From positions 5,362,136-5,426,135 of the forward strand of contig OY848919.1 in NCBI GenBank assembly GCA_963693285.1: a stretch of DNA of 64,000 bases, written 5' to 3'. A program made the translations under genes and the position numbers. This document shows, piece after piece, positions 33,691-44,563 of the stretch (its first letter is position 1; each line of letters opens with the position of its first letter). The notes under the pieces are model-generated. The model searched no databases. It was not told the DNA's origin and was given only the letters and a program-made list of their open reading frames with translations. This DNA comes from Xestospongia muta (taxonomy: Eukaryota; Porifera; Demospongiae; Haplosclerida; Petrosiidae).

Positions 33691-34206
33691 CAACTGGGTA
33701 CATTTACATGTGTAGTTCATATCAATTATGAATCAGTATATTCTGCTATTGGTTGTTTATCCATGCACTATTTAGGGTTAGCATGATATATTATAATAGA
33801 ATTGACTGGTATGTTTTTCTGAATGTTAATAAAGTAATTCCCAAGAATCTAGCAATGAATGAATTAGGAAAGGTTGAAACAGTAGCTATTTCAATGATGA
33901 AAAATCTCAGTCAATTTCAGAACTGATAAAATTTATGGATATGACAAATCAGAGCTCTCTCATCCCTTACTTGTGGTGCTAAGTACTTAATCAGCATGGT
34001 TGCAGGGATCTCATCAAGAGGAATCATTACAACCAAATAATCTGGCTCTTTATAACCTCAATATTATAACACTAAGATGTGTTCAGATGAATGGCTTATG
34101 TAAAATTTCATCTTCATTAAATAACTGTATTCGAAAACGTGGCACATTCACTCAACCAATATAAGTAATCAGATTATCACAAGATCAGTAATGACAAAAT
34201 TTAGGA
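33691..34206. other. Non-coding spacer after the array
   Basis: Homologous to 7601-8148 and 56968-57477. No gene is visible. Confidence 0.55.
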
Positions 34207-35445
34207 CAGGAATAATTAAACAAACCAAAAGGAGAATTTTGTGTGCCAATAAGTTGTACTGTTGTATTCTGTATAAAACATTGGCCTATTTCGATAGTGG
34301 TGACTTACTGTCAAATGGTATCACTCACTGACTATTATTGGGATACAGCAAAACCACTTATAGTATTATTCTTAATTTTACAAGCCTACTTTAAACCATT
34401 CAAGAATGCTTACTATGGGAACAATGGAGTTGTGAAAAATATCTTAATTGTTTTACTTTTGTTTTTAAATCTTGGACTTGGATTTCCTCTATGTTTTTAC
34501 AATGAAATGACTGAGTTATTGAAAGCTGGTCTCAATTTACTGTTCCCACTTTATTTACTGACAATAGTTGTTGTTCTCATTATCTTCAGCCGTATTTCTC
34601 TAAGGCTTTCAATAGAATAGCTGACTCCTCAGTTCAAGTACTAGTTACTGTTGTACACCTCTCCTTTGAAAGACTATTAGGTGCAATTATCAATACCTTT
34701 GCACCAGCTAAAGTCTTTACTTCAGAGCAGACATATCATGTATGGTATTGGGATGGGTCTGTTGAATATGGCAGTAAAGGACATATTACTCTTATGATAA
34801 TCACGTCATTGGTAGTATTACCTCTCCTCTTATCCTATGTTCTCCTTCTCCTTTTTGCTAAATCTCTCAGACATTGGACACGTGCCAATGAATACACAAG
34901 ACCAATATTTGAAGCTATCCATGCTCCATATAAGAATGATAAGCAGTACTGGTTTGTAGCTCGCCTCTTACTTCTTATTATTATGTATCTACTGTACAGT
35001 ATTGAACCTTATCAACATACCATTTATATTCCCATTGCCTCAATATTGGTCTTCTTCATATTTTGTCAAGCTATATTGAGATCTTATAAGAGTAAATTTA
35101 TTAACTTGTTAGATTGTTGTCTTCTTTTTCAATCTTGTCTACATATACTTTACAATGTAGCATTTAGAAATAACAGTTTATATTTAATTAGCTATCTTCC
35201 TGTTCTTCGTGACCTTTTTTATTGTACTGCTCTATCATTTGCTATTTATTACAAGACAACTAAAGAGAATAGAAAAAAAAGTCAATGACATTTGCACAAA
35301 AATCTATCAATATATATCGCATTTTAATCATAATAACTACTACCATGGTAACCAAAGATCTCATCGTTTACCATTACAAGATGCTAATGATTCCTTTTAT
35401 AGCTCATGCGATAACTTCAGAGAACCAATGTTGGGCTCAAACTAA
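34207..35445 (+). pseudogene. Fusion relic: type A Cys-rich piece joined to a type B membrane region
   Basis: Bases 34207-34406 match the relic at 8149-8332. At about 34406 (CAAGAATGC / TTACTATGGG) the sequence switches to type B, from the VLKNILIVLL-like helix to the tail DANDSFYSSC-FREPMLGSN at 35445. Lesions include a lost C at about 34608 (CTTTCAATAGAATAG), a frame change near 35125, and TATATTTAATTA at about 35180 creating a stop. That last change is shared with 58421, so it predates the duplication. Confidence 0.8.
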
Positions 35446-35721
35446 AGCACACAAAATGTTTTTGTTAATATACAATGACCAGTGCTTTGCACTCTAGTTG
35501 CTTACATCGTATTTTTTGTTATTGTAATTATTAATATTGTTGTGTGTTAATTACATAATAAAAATCCAATTTGGTTGTCTTATACATGTTTTACTGTTAT
35601 TGACCTTAATTTTTATAAGTTGTTTAGTCATATAATATACTTATATTAGTGTCATCATGGGATACTGATAACTACATCAAATTGTTAATACAATATTATT
35701 GCTGAGTAGGTGACTATACTT

Positions 35722-35862
35722 TTCCATCTTCATAGTCTTTCTGGTGTGCTGTTAATCACATTCACTCTAAACCTGTGTCCATCTCCTTTTTTTTCATAAT
35801 GGTCTTCAGTTACTAATCCTTCTTCTAAAGCAGATGTTCTAAACCGATAGTAATCTATCAAT
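35722..35862 (+). mobile_element. Short LINE-linker fragment
   Basis: TCTTCATAGTCTTTCTGGTG, then CTAAACCTGTGTCCATCTCC and AAAGCAGATGTTCTAAACC, match the last quarter of the LINE fragment at 7040-7600. A partner copy is at 58950-59085. Bases 35446-35721 are the conserved B 3' flank. Confidence 0.6.
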
Positions 35863-35869
35863 GTAAGCT

Positions 35870-36590
35870 ATACTGTTGCTTTTTAAAATGACGGAATAAT
35901 TACTACAGTGTTTCAAAACATAATTCACTGTGTTTTTTATATCATTTGTGTAAATCCATTACTTGGTAGTTGCAGTTGACTTAAGAAGACCAAAACGTAG
36001 TATGTCTTTTGGTTTTAAAGAATGGAAAATGTACTAATTTGTCGTTGTGGACACTAATTCTGTATGCAGTAACTGGTCCCTCCTCATTTTCCTGTGATTG
36101 TTCTCAGACTTATATTATATATCCGATGGTATTATATTCTATTAATTTGACATCACAGATCTATTATCATTAAAGATTTATCAAGAGTCATACTGAAACT
36201 TTGCCTTATTGTTATGTCTACAATGAATCTGATTCTTGGATTTCCTCTATGTTTTTACAATGGGATGATGGAATTATGGAAAGTTGATCTCAGTCTAGTA
36301 TTCCACTCTATCTCTTGCAATAGTGGTTATCCTCATTATTCTCAGTCATTTTCCTCTAAGGCTTTTTAACAAATAGCTCATTTCTCAGTACAGGTAGTGG
36401 TTACTGTTGTAGAACTCCATTCTCAAAACTATTGTTAGGAATTATTAATGTGCTTGTCTCAGGAAAAATCTGTTATGTTTCAGATACTAGTTACGATGTT
36501 TGGTGTTGTGCTGGGTCAATGGAATATGGTAGTGGATCACATCTCATTCTGATGATCATCACATTGGTAATTTTCTTTTAAATTATTCCA
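35870..36590 (+). pseudogene. Type D relic, Cys-rich to membrane region
   Basis: Readable words are TTGGTAGTTGCAGTTGACTTAAGAAG (the G-S-C-S module), then FPLCFYNGMMELWK at about 36240-36285, a helix region (CTCATTATTCTCAGTCATTT), and DTSYDVWCCAGSMEYGSGSH at about 36481-36540. The relic stops before the last membrane segments. Numerous stops and deletions are present. The copy at 59095-59815 carries most of the same damage. Confidence 0.65.
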
Positions 36591-36800
36591 ACAGTCCGAA
36601 AATGAATGATTTTGAAAAATCTGAAAGGTCAACTTTGTATTTGTATCTACCTTTACTTTCAATTTTCTTGCACTAACAATACCAGTTATTACAAATATAA
36701 CAAACACAACTACACTATTAATACATAAGAAGTTAATTCTATCATTATTTGGGTACAGTCCAAGTCTTTTTACTGTCAACTTTCCTGGTACTATTATTTC
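36591..36800 (-). other. Short minus-strand hydrophobic frame, probably decayed
   Basis: The minus strand of 36537-36779 is open and reads LGLYPNNDRINFLCINSVVV, followed by a basic stretch, so it looks like a single membrane segment with a cytoplasmic flank. In the duplicate at 59830-60040 the frame is broken by a one-base difference near the basic stretch. It could be a decayed exon of another gene or chance. Confidence 0.25.
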
Positions 36801-36824
36801 TAGTTAATTGTTGTGTAACATATC

Positions 36825-37320
36825 ATATCAACTCCTTATCAGATTTAGAGCAGTACTTTTGTAACACAACATAGTCATCGCGACACTTTGTTTATCATTT
36901 AACAGCTCTGTCAATTTTACTCTGTAACATGGTTTCTTCTGTCATGTGACATAACACCAAACCAGTAAAATGAACGTATACAATGATTCTCCCACAGAAT
37001 GGCAACTACAATATTTGTTCAGAGTCAGAGTTTCTTCCACAGTTTAAAAGAGGTCTGGCTTTATTTAACACTACAATGACTCTAGAATGATTGATTTGTA
37101 GGATTGTGGTACATATCTCACTACCATAGAAAACACTGCAATGAATGATTACTGCAATAGTTCATCTCTGCATTAGACTTCATCTTATATTGCTGCCTTA
37201 GTTCTTGTTCATTGCATGTCGGGTCAATATGAGTCAAGTTAATATCTACTACTCATATTGGTTGGTTATGATTGATATAAATTCATATAATTCTAGTATT
37301 ATAGTATAGTTTATATGTCT
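36825..37320 (+). pseudogene. Type D relic, 5' ectodomain part
   Basis: The N-terminal family block survives: YHINSLSDLEQYFCNTT, then SSRHF. It is followed by FKRGLALFNTTM, DCGTYLTTIENTAMNDYCNS, SSLH and VLVHC, matching the order in the intact ectodomains. Stops are frequent. It lies downstream of, and separate from, the 3' D piece at 35870. The copy at 60070-60590 is similar. Confidence 0.7.
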
Positions 37321-37890
37321 ACTTCACCTCTTAGTATAGACGTGTGTAAACGTTCTTGCTCTGCACAGTATAGATAAGAAATTATTAAAGGTATCAGAAT
37401 AAACAAGTAAAGGATTTGTACTTTATGGTAGCAGGGTAAAGAAGTTCGTTCTTTCACTCGTTTGTCCTGTAGCTGGCGGTCGAAAGCATGCACCGGATCG
37501 ATCTTGTGTAATTTACTCTAATCTTAAGATGTTGTATAAATATATTGATGCATATTATTGTTGTATATCTAATTAATGCCATATCATAATTCATATTGAT
37601 AACATGATCATATGTGATTGAAATAACCCCATTAATTAGTCATGACCATTAATATTATAGTATAAGCTAGTCCTATACTTTACAGATTATGTCCACTTGT
37701 ACATTGATGTACATTGAGTTAATCCATATCCAAAATTAATTATATGTGTCAAAATATAGAGTTCCAGTTCTATTAGATGTATTAACTCCAACTAAATCAC
37801 AGTTTCTTGGAGTAACGATTTCACTAGATTAGTCTCTATCATGATTAAAACATGATTTAAATTAACAACATCTATTGACATCCATTGTAT
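37321..37890. other. Spacer with a small GC-richer island
   Basis: Bases 37430-37500 are richer in G and C than their surroundings (CTGTAGCTGGCGGTCGAAAG). The minus strand is open over 37311-37493, but the duplicate at 60585-60760 has indels that break that frame, so coding is unlikely. Bases 37555-37620 repeat part of the 3' hairpin block seen near 6730. Confidence 0.4.
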
Positions 37891-38480
37891 GGTATGCCAA
37901 TTTGGTGTCACAATTCAATATCCACTTTGCTACTGTAATGATTTTTTGATAGTTCTACAAGTAATGATATATACACTACAAATAATATGACTTTAATGTG
38001 AATATTAGCACAATAATTATTTCAACATCTGATTTGTAGTTTGCTAGAACTTTATGGAATCCAAAAGTTATTGAAATTACTCACTCTATAATTTGTAATA
38101 GTATTTCATACCAAATAATTATATAGAGGGTATTTCACTTGAATTCTAGATTCCATAGTAATCCATCAATGTAAGCTACAAAGTAGTTGTTTAAAATAAC
38201 TGAATAATATGATTATTGACTGTTTTCTGTGAGAATAGAACTGCCCATTGTGTGGTAGTTGCAGTAGATTTAAGAGCAGCAAAGTTCATATATTTTTTGG
38301 TTTTAGTTTCTTGACAATAGTTTTTGTCGTCATTATCCTCGGTCATTTTCCTCTATGGCTTTCTAACATAAAAGCTCATTCATCAGTTCAGGTACTGGTT
38401 ACAACTCTTAAGCCTATTGTTAACAATTATTGATGTGTTCCCTTCAGCAAAAATCTCTTATGATTCAAATACTAGTTATT
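37890..38480 (+). pseudogene. Type D relic fragments (Cys-rich module and one helix)
   Basis: CQFGVTIQYPLCYCND at about 37890-37945 matches the CPIGYC region. Then CGSCSRFKSSKVHIFFGFS, LTIVFVVIILGHFPLWLSNIKAHSSVQVLVT (38248-38433) matches the module and the following helix with the intervening 100 or so codons missing. The copy at 61828-62440 has the same internal loss. Confidence 0.65.
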
Positions 38481-38503
38481 CTTAACTGTCTAGTAATGAG
38501 TGA

Positions 38504-39317
38504 TGTTTGGAAAATATGAAAGGCCAACTTGTGTATTAATTATTACCACCTAAACTTATTAATTAATTTCACTCCCACAGTCAAAATAAATTAATGAATG
38601 GTCAGACAGAAAATCACGCTATCCTGCATATAGTTTATGTTAAAAGCATTGTGTAGATTATTTTATCACACAATAAAGTATGGACTTTCTTTTGGACTAT
38701 AGGAACTGCTCAAAGGAAACATGTAGTCTTTATATAGTCTTTATTTTTACTACCTTTACTCTATATTTCATCACTAATAATACATCTGTTGTTAACATGG
38801 ACATGCTGACAATTACCACATTCATTTTCAAAATGAAAAACAAAATAAATACTAGAAACTTTGCCAATAACATTAATAATAGTGTCTTACTGAAACTAAT
38901 TAAATTACAAAAAAATGATATCAGTTTTTAAAACTATTACTTTCTCTATTTTATATTTTCTTATATGCATGTGTAGTATTTCTTTGTAGAGCTGGATGTC
39001 ACAATAGACTGGTTCAATTGTTTAATGTTTTAAGATAGATGTTAGTACTACATAATAATGATTGTACAATTCATATACAAATAACATCTCATTCATTTGC
39101 CTTCAAGACACACAATGACAAAAGATAATTAGGTGTTCCTATTTTCCATAGATAAAAGTAAACATCTAATAAACAATACTTCAATTCCAAATATAGACCT
39201 TGTGTTCACAAATAAAGGTTGGACTCTCCTTTAAGATAAAATGAAATTTTGTTGTTGTGTAAAATTTAACTGTAACAAATCACATACTACGCCAAGTTAT
39301 CTTATATGAGTAAATCA
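38504..39317. other. Segment of about 810 bases present here but absent from the duplicate locus
   Basis: In the duplicate, TGAGTGATGA joins directly to AGAAGTATTC (62451-62470). Here, about 810 bases lie between those words. No terminal repeats are obvious. An 83-codon + strand frame (38680-38931) has low-complexity composition and is not called. The segment may be ancestral and deleted in the other copy. Confidence 0.6.
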
Positions 39318-39739
39318 AGAAGTATTCAAATTAAACTTTCTATTTTCATAATAATAACATACTCACACAGATACATGCAAAAGAAGTATTTAAAGATAGT
39401 TGTAAAGTAAACACTAAATATGTCAAGATTAAAAAAATCATTTGCATGAAAATGCTGTAAATATATTTTTAAGGGCCCTAATTTGATATAGGGATCAGAG
39501 TGCTTTATCATAATGTTATAACCATCTTGACTAAGTACATATGTAATTATTTATCAAAAATTATAAAAAAAATATTGAATCAACTGTATATAAACAAAGT
39601 ATACTCAATCTATACACATACATAATTAAACAAAGTATAAATAAATTGTTATTTTAGTGATTATAATATACATGATAATTCAAATCATTGATAGATATAG
39701 AATTATTCATAATATATGGAATCGCATTTAATTAAGTCA

Positions 39740-41365
39740 TTATGCATGAGTATTGACATCATCAGTAGTTGTGTCACTGTCATCATCATCATCTTCATCT
39801 ACTGTGTGCATTAGTTGTCTTTCAGTATATTCAGTAATAATAACTCTCTCATTGACATCAGATAGTTCATTACGTTGTCTATATTTGTATTTATAAGCAG
39901 CAATAGTGAAAATAATAACTGAGGTTAAAACAACACCTGTCTTAACAGTATAATACTCCCAACTACATCCTAATGGTGAGCTTGCCAGAGTTAGATGTAC
40001 ACAATAAATACCATTGCTTATATACCATATTCCAATTAACAATCCTTGCATAGTACGAGGACCTTGAGCTAGAATAAACTCAATACTTGTGAAATGAACA
40101 CAAAAAATACTAATACCAGCAAAAAAATGAGGGACAGCCATGATATAGAAAGGTAATGTAATTATATCTGATTGAAGTTCAATATCAAAGGTTATGTTGG
40201 TGATGGTCAGACACGAATCATTAACAATTAAAGCATCTCTGATATCACTAGTCATGAAATAGCTTATAACAGTTGTCATTATAGACTCTACTAATGCTGC
40301 CACTAGTCCAATCCGTATACGTTTCAACATACTAGGAATGTAGTTAGAGAAGAAAGGAACTATTATAAATTGATGGAAAGGAACACTAAATGTAACGACA
40401 AAATATGGAATTGTGAGAGGGTATGTCAAAAATAAATTTTTCACGAAGCTATTTGGACCATCTTTTCTCATAAGAATTAAATATTGATCAGAGATTTTTG
40501 ATTTAGTGTCAACAAATCCATATCCAAAGGTTCCTATAACAATAGTAAGTATGTATAAAAAACTTTTGACATCCTCTACTTGTACAGTAGTAAATGGTCC
40601 TCCATATCTCTCTTTACATAGATCAAGTCTTGAGGGAGGAAACTCTCCATATGTAAAAGCACTAGGTCTCACTGGTTGTTTGTGAGTCCAAGCATACCTC
40701 ATTACTCTCCATATTAGCTTGACAGGATTGTTGTGTTGAGCTGGCTCAATAACCAAGTGTTGTTTGAAGCAATAAAAAGACAAGATTGCAATCACAATAA
40801 CAAGCACACCGAAACCAAAAATAAAAGTGAAAGTTAAATAAATTGTGTATTTATAAACAATAGCTGTTATAATTGATGCTATTAATAAAATAAAAGCAAG
40901 TAAAGAATAATTCGTGTATAAAACCCAATAAACAAAACTACTTAACTCTTGAGATGGTGCAAACTGAAGTTGATCAGTACCAAATTGGATCATATTAGCT
41001 TCAAATACACCATATCCAAAAAAGAATGGAAAACTTACAACTAAACATATACCAACTACAGCAATTTTATTTAAATGTACAAAGTGTAGAATTACAAATG
41101 TAACTATAGCAATAACGAATCCAACAAAAATTAATATTATTCCAACCAGTATGACTTTATATCTCATCCATTTCTCACCTAACAAACCAAGAAGAGGATA
41201 AAAAAGAAAAGAGAAACTGATTGCCGCAAATAAGACATATGAGTAATTATCAATGAAATTGGTGGAAAGTCCTCCTGATATTAGATTACTAGTTGTTAAT
41301 AAGATACTCGTTACCAGTACCACAAGAACTCCTTTAGAACTAATGCAAACGTTCTTGTACTTCAT
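39740..41365 (-). CDS. POT/SLC15-like proton-coupled transporter, divergent (541 aa)
   Basis: An open frame starts at ATG 41365 and ends at TAA 39740. About twelve hydrophobic segments fit the major facilitator fold. GYGVFEANMIQFGTDQL (residues 117-133) corresponds to the POT/PTR segment that normally ends in DQF. RYGGPFTTVQVEDVK (about 253-267) corresponds to the loop before the second half in animal POT relatives. The canonical N-terminal ExxER proton-coupling motif of peptide transporters is not seen, so the substrate may differ. The C-terminus is strongly acidic (DEDDDDDSD near residue 525). A second, near-identical gene is at 62872. It is transcribed divergently from the broken type A gene at 41745, about 380 bases away. 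Confidence 0.75.
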   Translation of the reverse strand: MKYKNVCISSKGVLVVLVTSILLTTSNLISGGLSTNFIDNYSYVLFAAISFSFLFYPLLGLLGEKWMRYKVILVGIILIFVGFVIAIVTFVILHFVHLNKIAVVGICLVVSFPFFFGYGVFEANMIQFGTDQLQFAPSQELSSFVYWVLYTNYSLLAFILLIASIITAIVYKYTIYLTFTFIFGFGVLVIVIAILSFYCFKQHLVIEPAQHNNPVKLIWRVMRYAWTHKQPVRPSAFTYGEFPPSRLDLCKERYGGPFTTVQVEDVKSFLYILTIVIGTFGYGFVDTKSKISDQYLILMRKDGPNSFVKNLFLTYPLTIPYFVVTFSVPFHQFIIVPFFSNYIPSMLKRIRIGLVAALVESIMTTVISYFMTSDIRDALIVNDSCLTITNITFDIELQSDIITLPFYIMAVPHFFAGISIFCVHFTSIEFILAQGPRTMQGLLIGIWYISNGIYCVHLTLASSPLGCSWEYYTVKTGVVLTSVIIFTIAAYKYKYRQRNELSDVNERVIITEYTERQLMHTVDEDDDDDSDTTTDDVNTHA

Positions 41366-41691
41366 CTCTGTTTATCTTGTAAGAGAGTCGATAGGTATAG
41401 TACCACAGAAAATCAATTTTAATAATGAAGAATGGAGTAAGAACTGTTTAAACAACTCGTGTCCTTACTATTAAGCATGTAAATATATATACGTATGATG
41501 ATGAATTTGAAAAGAATAACCGTCATTTTCAATGTTTTCCTATGATGATTAACCTAAAATGCATAGTTTTTACAAACATTTTAAGACTTGTTTTGACATA
41601 TCTTACTATTGTTGTCTTTCAGCTTTTCTTATTTTGAAGTAACATGCTTTGTTGTTTATTTTCATTATCATTACTATAAAGCACTAACGAG
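41366..41691. other. Divergent intergenic region
   Basis: It must hold the start region of the transporter on the minus strand (an AT-rich TATA-like run at about 41475-41490) and the type A upstream block on the + strand (GACATATCTTACTATTGTTG onward). No gene is seen. Confidence 0.4.
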
Positions 41692-41744
41692 TATATATAG
41701 AGTAGATAGTAAACAGACAAACTCTAGCTTAAAGCTACATTGTC
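41692..41744 (+). promoter_or_regulatory. TATA box and shortened leader of a broken type A gene
   Basis: TATATATA at 41692-41699 lies 53 bases before the ATG. About 12 bases are missing relative to the other type A leaders, which removes the AAACGATCGAAG block. Confidence 0.6.
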
Positions 41745-42672
41745 ATGTTACAGATATTCTTTTACATTTTGCCAATCCTCTTTTCTTGCTTAATAGGATG
41801 TAGTGGAAAGAGTATTGACATCTTTCCAGTTAATTCATCTTCTGATTTAGAGCAGTACCTGTGTAACACAACATGGTCCTCTCAATACCTTGTGTTTTTG
41901 TTAAACAGTTCCATTAACTTCACCATTTCACCTGGTGAATTCTGCCAGGTGACAACTCAAAGAAGTATAATTGAAATACGCAGTGATTCTTCCACAAAAT
42001 CAGCAAATATAACATGTGTTCATAATGACAAACTCCAGGCACTTCCACAGCCAAGACAAGGTCTAGTTTTCTTCAACTCTCAAGTGACTCTTAAACATTT
42101 GGTGATTAATAATTGTGGTACATATCTCACTACTATATAAGATACTGCAATCACTGACTATCTCAATAGTTCATCTCTGTATTACACTTCATCTCATGCT
42201 GCTGCCTTAGTTTTTGTTCATTGTCAGGTCAATATAAGTCTAGTTAACATCTATCACTCATATGGGTTTGCTATGATTGGTATAAATTTATATAACTCTA
42301 CTATTGATAGTGTTAGTATGTCTTATTCATCATATAGTCCTGAAATATACCAAACTAACGACCGGAGCATTGGAAGTGGCTTTCTTCTTCATTACATGGA
42401 TATTAACAATGCTTTGCAAGAAACAAACAGTATTGAACAGGTATCTGATATATATATTAATGATGCCTTTTTCTCATATAACTATGATTACAACACTCAT
42501 TCTTGCATTACTGATACCTACTATAGGAAACATTCATCATCTTCTGGTGGTTCCAATCCTATAGTCAATGCAGCTGGACTAACAATATTGTACACACAAC
42601 AGAATACTAGTAGTCAGGTGTTAGTTTATATAACTGAGTCACATTTTCTTTATAATAGTGGTAGTTTTGCAG
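41745..42672 (+). pseudogene. Type A gene, 5' fragment with nonsense codon
   Basis: An intact signal peptide and N-terminal ectodomain (SSSDLEQYLCNTTWSSQY) lead to TAA at 42138-42140, where intact genes have CAA (Q of TIQDT). The frame then stays open from 42273 and breaks off at about 42672 (TTTTGCAGG), where it joins DNA homologous to 9085 onward. Everything downstream of roughly the first third of the ectodomain is missing. No membrane domain. Confidence 0.85.
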
Positions 42673-43585
42673 GTAATATACAAAATGTATATCTTCAATG
42701 ACATACCATACAATACATATAGCACAATTGTTTATGATGAGTGTATGTTTTAATAGACTAACATTCAAATTAAACATTCTTTTATAAAGTAAATACAGAG
42801 TTGTATACTTAATATAATTTTTAGTTTCATTGATGAAGTGAATAAACACTTACCATCTCTGGCATAGTTGAGTGTAGATCTAGAGCTCAAACAATCAATT
42901 GTCAAGACAATTCAAAAATGTACACCATTCACTCACGTTTTGGTTGAATAGTGACTTCACTCTTAAAACATCCAATAAAATACAAGTATTATGATCCTAA
43001 GTAAGTGATATAATTTAAATATACTTTCAAACAAAGCAACCAGCCATTTTCAATATAGATAGAGGAATGTGTATTGTTGTATGTGGCTATTGAAAGTGAC
43101 AAAAAACTTAATACTTATTTGTACTCCCAATCCACATCACAGTATATAAATCTCTATTACAAGTGCAATGTCAATTAGTTCAAGTTATTTTTTAAATTAA
43201 TTGTTTTCAGTAGTCAATAATTGCTTATGGCTTTAAGCTAAGCTAAACTCTTGAGTCTCAATGTTAACAGGACTGTATTGTTTGATTGTAACACAAACAT
43301 TAGCAACAATTATAGATCAATAATCTACTGATTAGATTAGAACACAAATAATCAGTTGTCAAGACATTTCAAAAATATTCACTTGTGTTTTTGTTGAAAA
43401 GTGACTTTACTCTTAAAATATTCAATAAAATAATAGTATGTTTATCCTAAGTAGTTGATAAAATTTAAATATACTTTCAATGATGTTTTTAAGACAAGTC
43501 ACCAACTATTTTCAATATAGATACTATTTGGTATATAGGTAAAAATATCTGGTTAATCTAATTAATCTGCCACAATTTTTAAATA
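42673..43585. other. Type B upstream DNA
   Basis: It is homologous to 9085-9537 (ATACAAAATGTATATCTTCAATG onward), with an extra stretch at about 43040-43380. It ends with a TATATAGG box at 43532 before the B start codon. No gene is seen. Confidence 0.55.
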
Positions 43586-43955
43586 ATGGCTCTACAGACC
43601 AATATTTTGATGCTGTCGTTTCTTTCTCTACTACTCTTCAGTAGTTATTGTAATGGAGACAGTAATAATACATATCATGTTAACTCATCTTCAGATTTAG
43701 AGCAGTACCTGTGTAACACAACATGGTCCCCTCAATACCTTGTGTTCTTGTTAAAGAGCTCTATCAATTTCACCATTTCATCTGGTAACTTTTGTTGAGT
43801 TTGTTATGAGACTGGAAGAATTAAAATATGCAGTGATTCTTACACAGAGTCTGCTATTATAACATGTACTAATAATGATATACTGGATGCCATTCAACAA
43901 CCTAGAAGAGGTCTAATTTTCTTCGACACTCCATTGATTCTACAACAATTGTTAA
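43586..43955 (+). pseudogene. Type B gene, 5' fragment
   Basis: ATG 43586 opens MALQTNILMLSFLSLLLFSS, then VNSSSDLEQYLCNTTWSPQY. TGA at 43796-43798 stops the frame at the same place as in the B copy at 9748. Reading on after the stop gives YETGRIKICSDSYTESAIIT, as in that copy. The match ends near 43950 at ACAACAATTG, where type A upstream DNA begins. Confidence 0.85.
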
Positions 43956-44497
43956 TATCCTAATTTTCCCAAGTCATCATATTTAAGGATCAAATCACTA
44001 AACTGATCCATGTCCAGCCATTATATTATTATTCATTGATGTTTTACATGTACACAATTGTCTATTACAGATCTATATTACCTGTTATTGATGGCCAGTA
44101 TTATGTTTTCATAACTTTAAATTCTGTTGTTATATAGAGTGTGTATAGTTATATTAAAAGAAACAAATAAATGTACTTACTAACTTTAATTTTATTTATT
44201 TATCTACATTACAACCAATTTTCTCTATCACAAGTGCTATGCCAATGAGCTTCTGAATTTATTTACTGCTATTTATTAATCTGAACTTCAGGTATATATT
44301 GTTGTGGAGAACTGTATCATAGGAGATCTCATCAACAAAGACTAAAAAACTCTGTAACATACCAATGGAATCATTCAGTCAACAATGTTTCCCTATGATG
44401 ATTAACCTAAAATGTATAATTTTCGCAAAAATTTTATGACGTGTTTTGACATATCTTACTATTATATTCATAATCATTTTTAGAAAACACTAACGAG
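43956..44497. other. Type A upstream DNA
   Basis: Homologous to 16560-17053 and 26440-27061. No gene is seen. Confidence 0.55.
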
Positions 44498-44563
44498 TAT
44501 ATATAGAGTAGATAGTAAACAGACAAGCTCTAGAAACGATCGAATTTTTAAAGCTACATTGTC
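44498..44563 (+). promoter_or_regulatory. TATA box and leader of the mosaic pseudogene
   Basis: TATATATA at 44498-44505 with the AAACGATCGAA block, 66 bases before the ATG. Confidence 0.6.

Noticed and set aside
37311..37493. 60-codon minus-strand frame over the GC-richer island
   Set aside because: Indels in the duplicate at 60585-60760 break the frame, so it is not conserved as coding.
38680..38931. 83-codon + strand open frame
   Set aside because: Low-complexity, AT-driven composition in a segment missing from the duplicate locus. No supporting feature.
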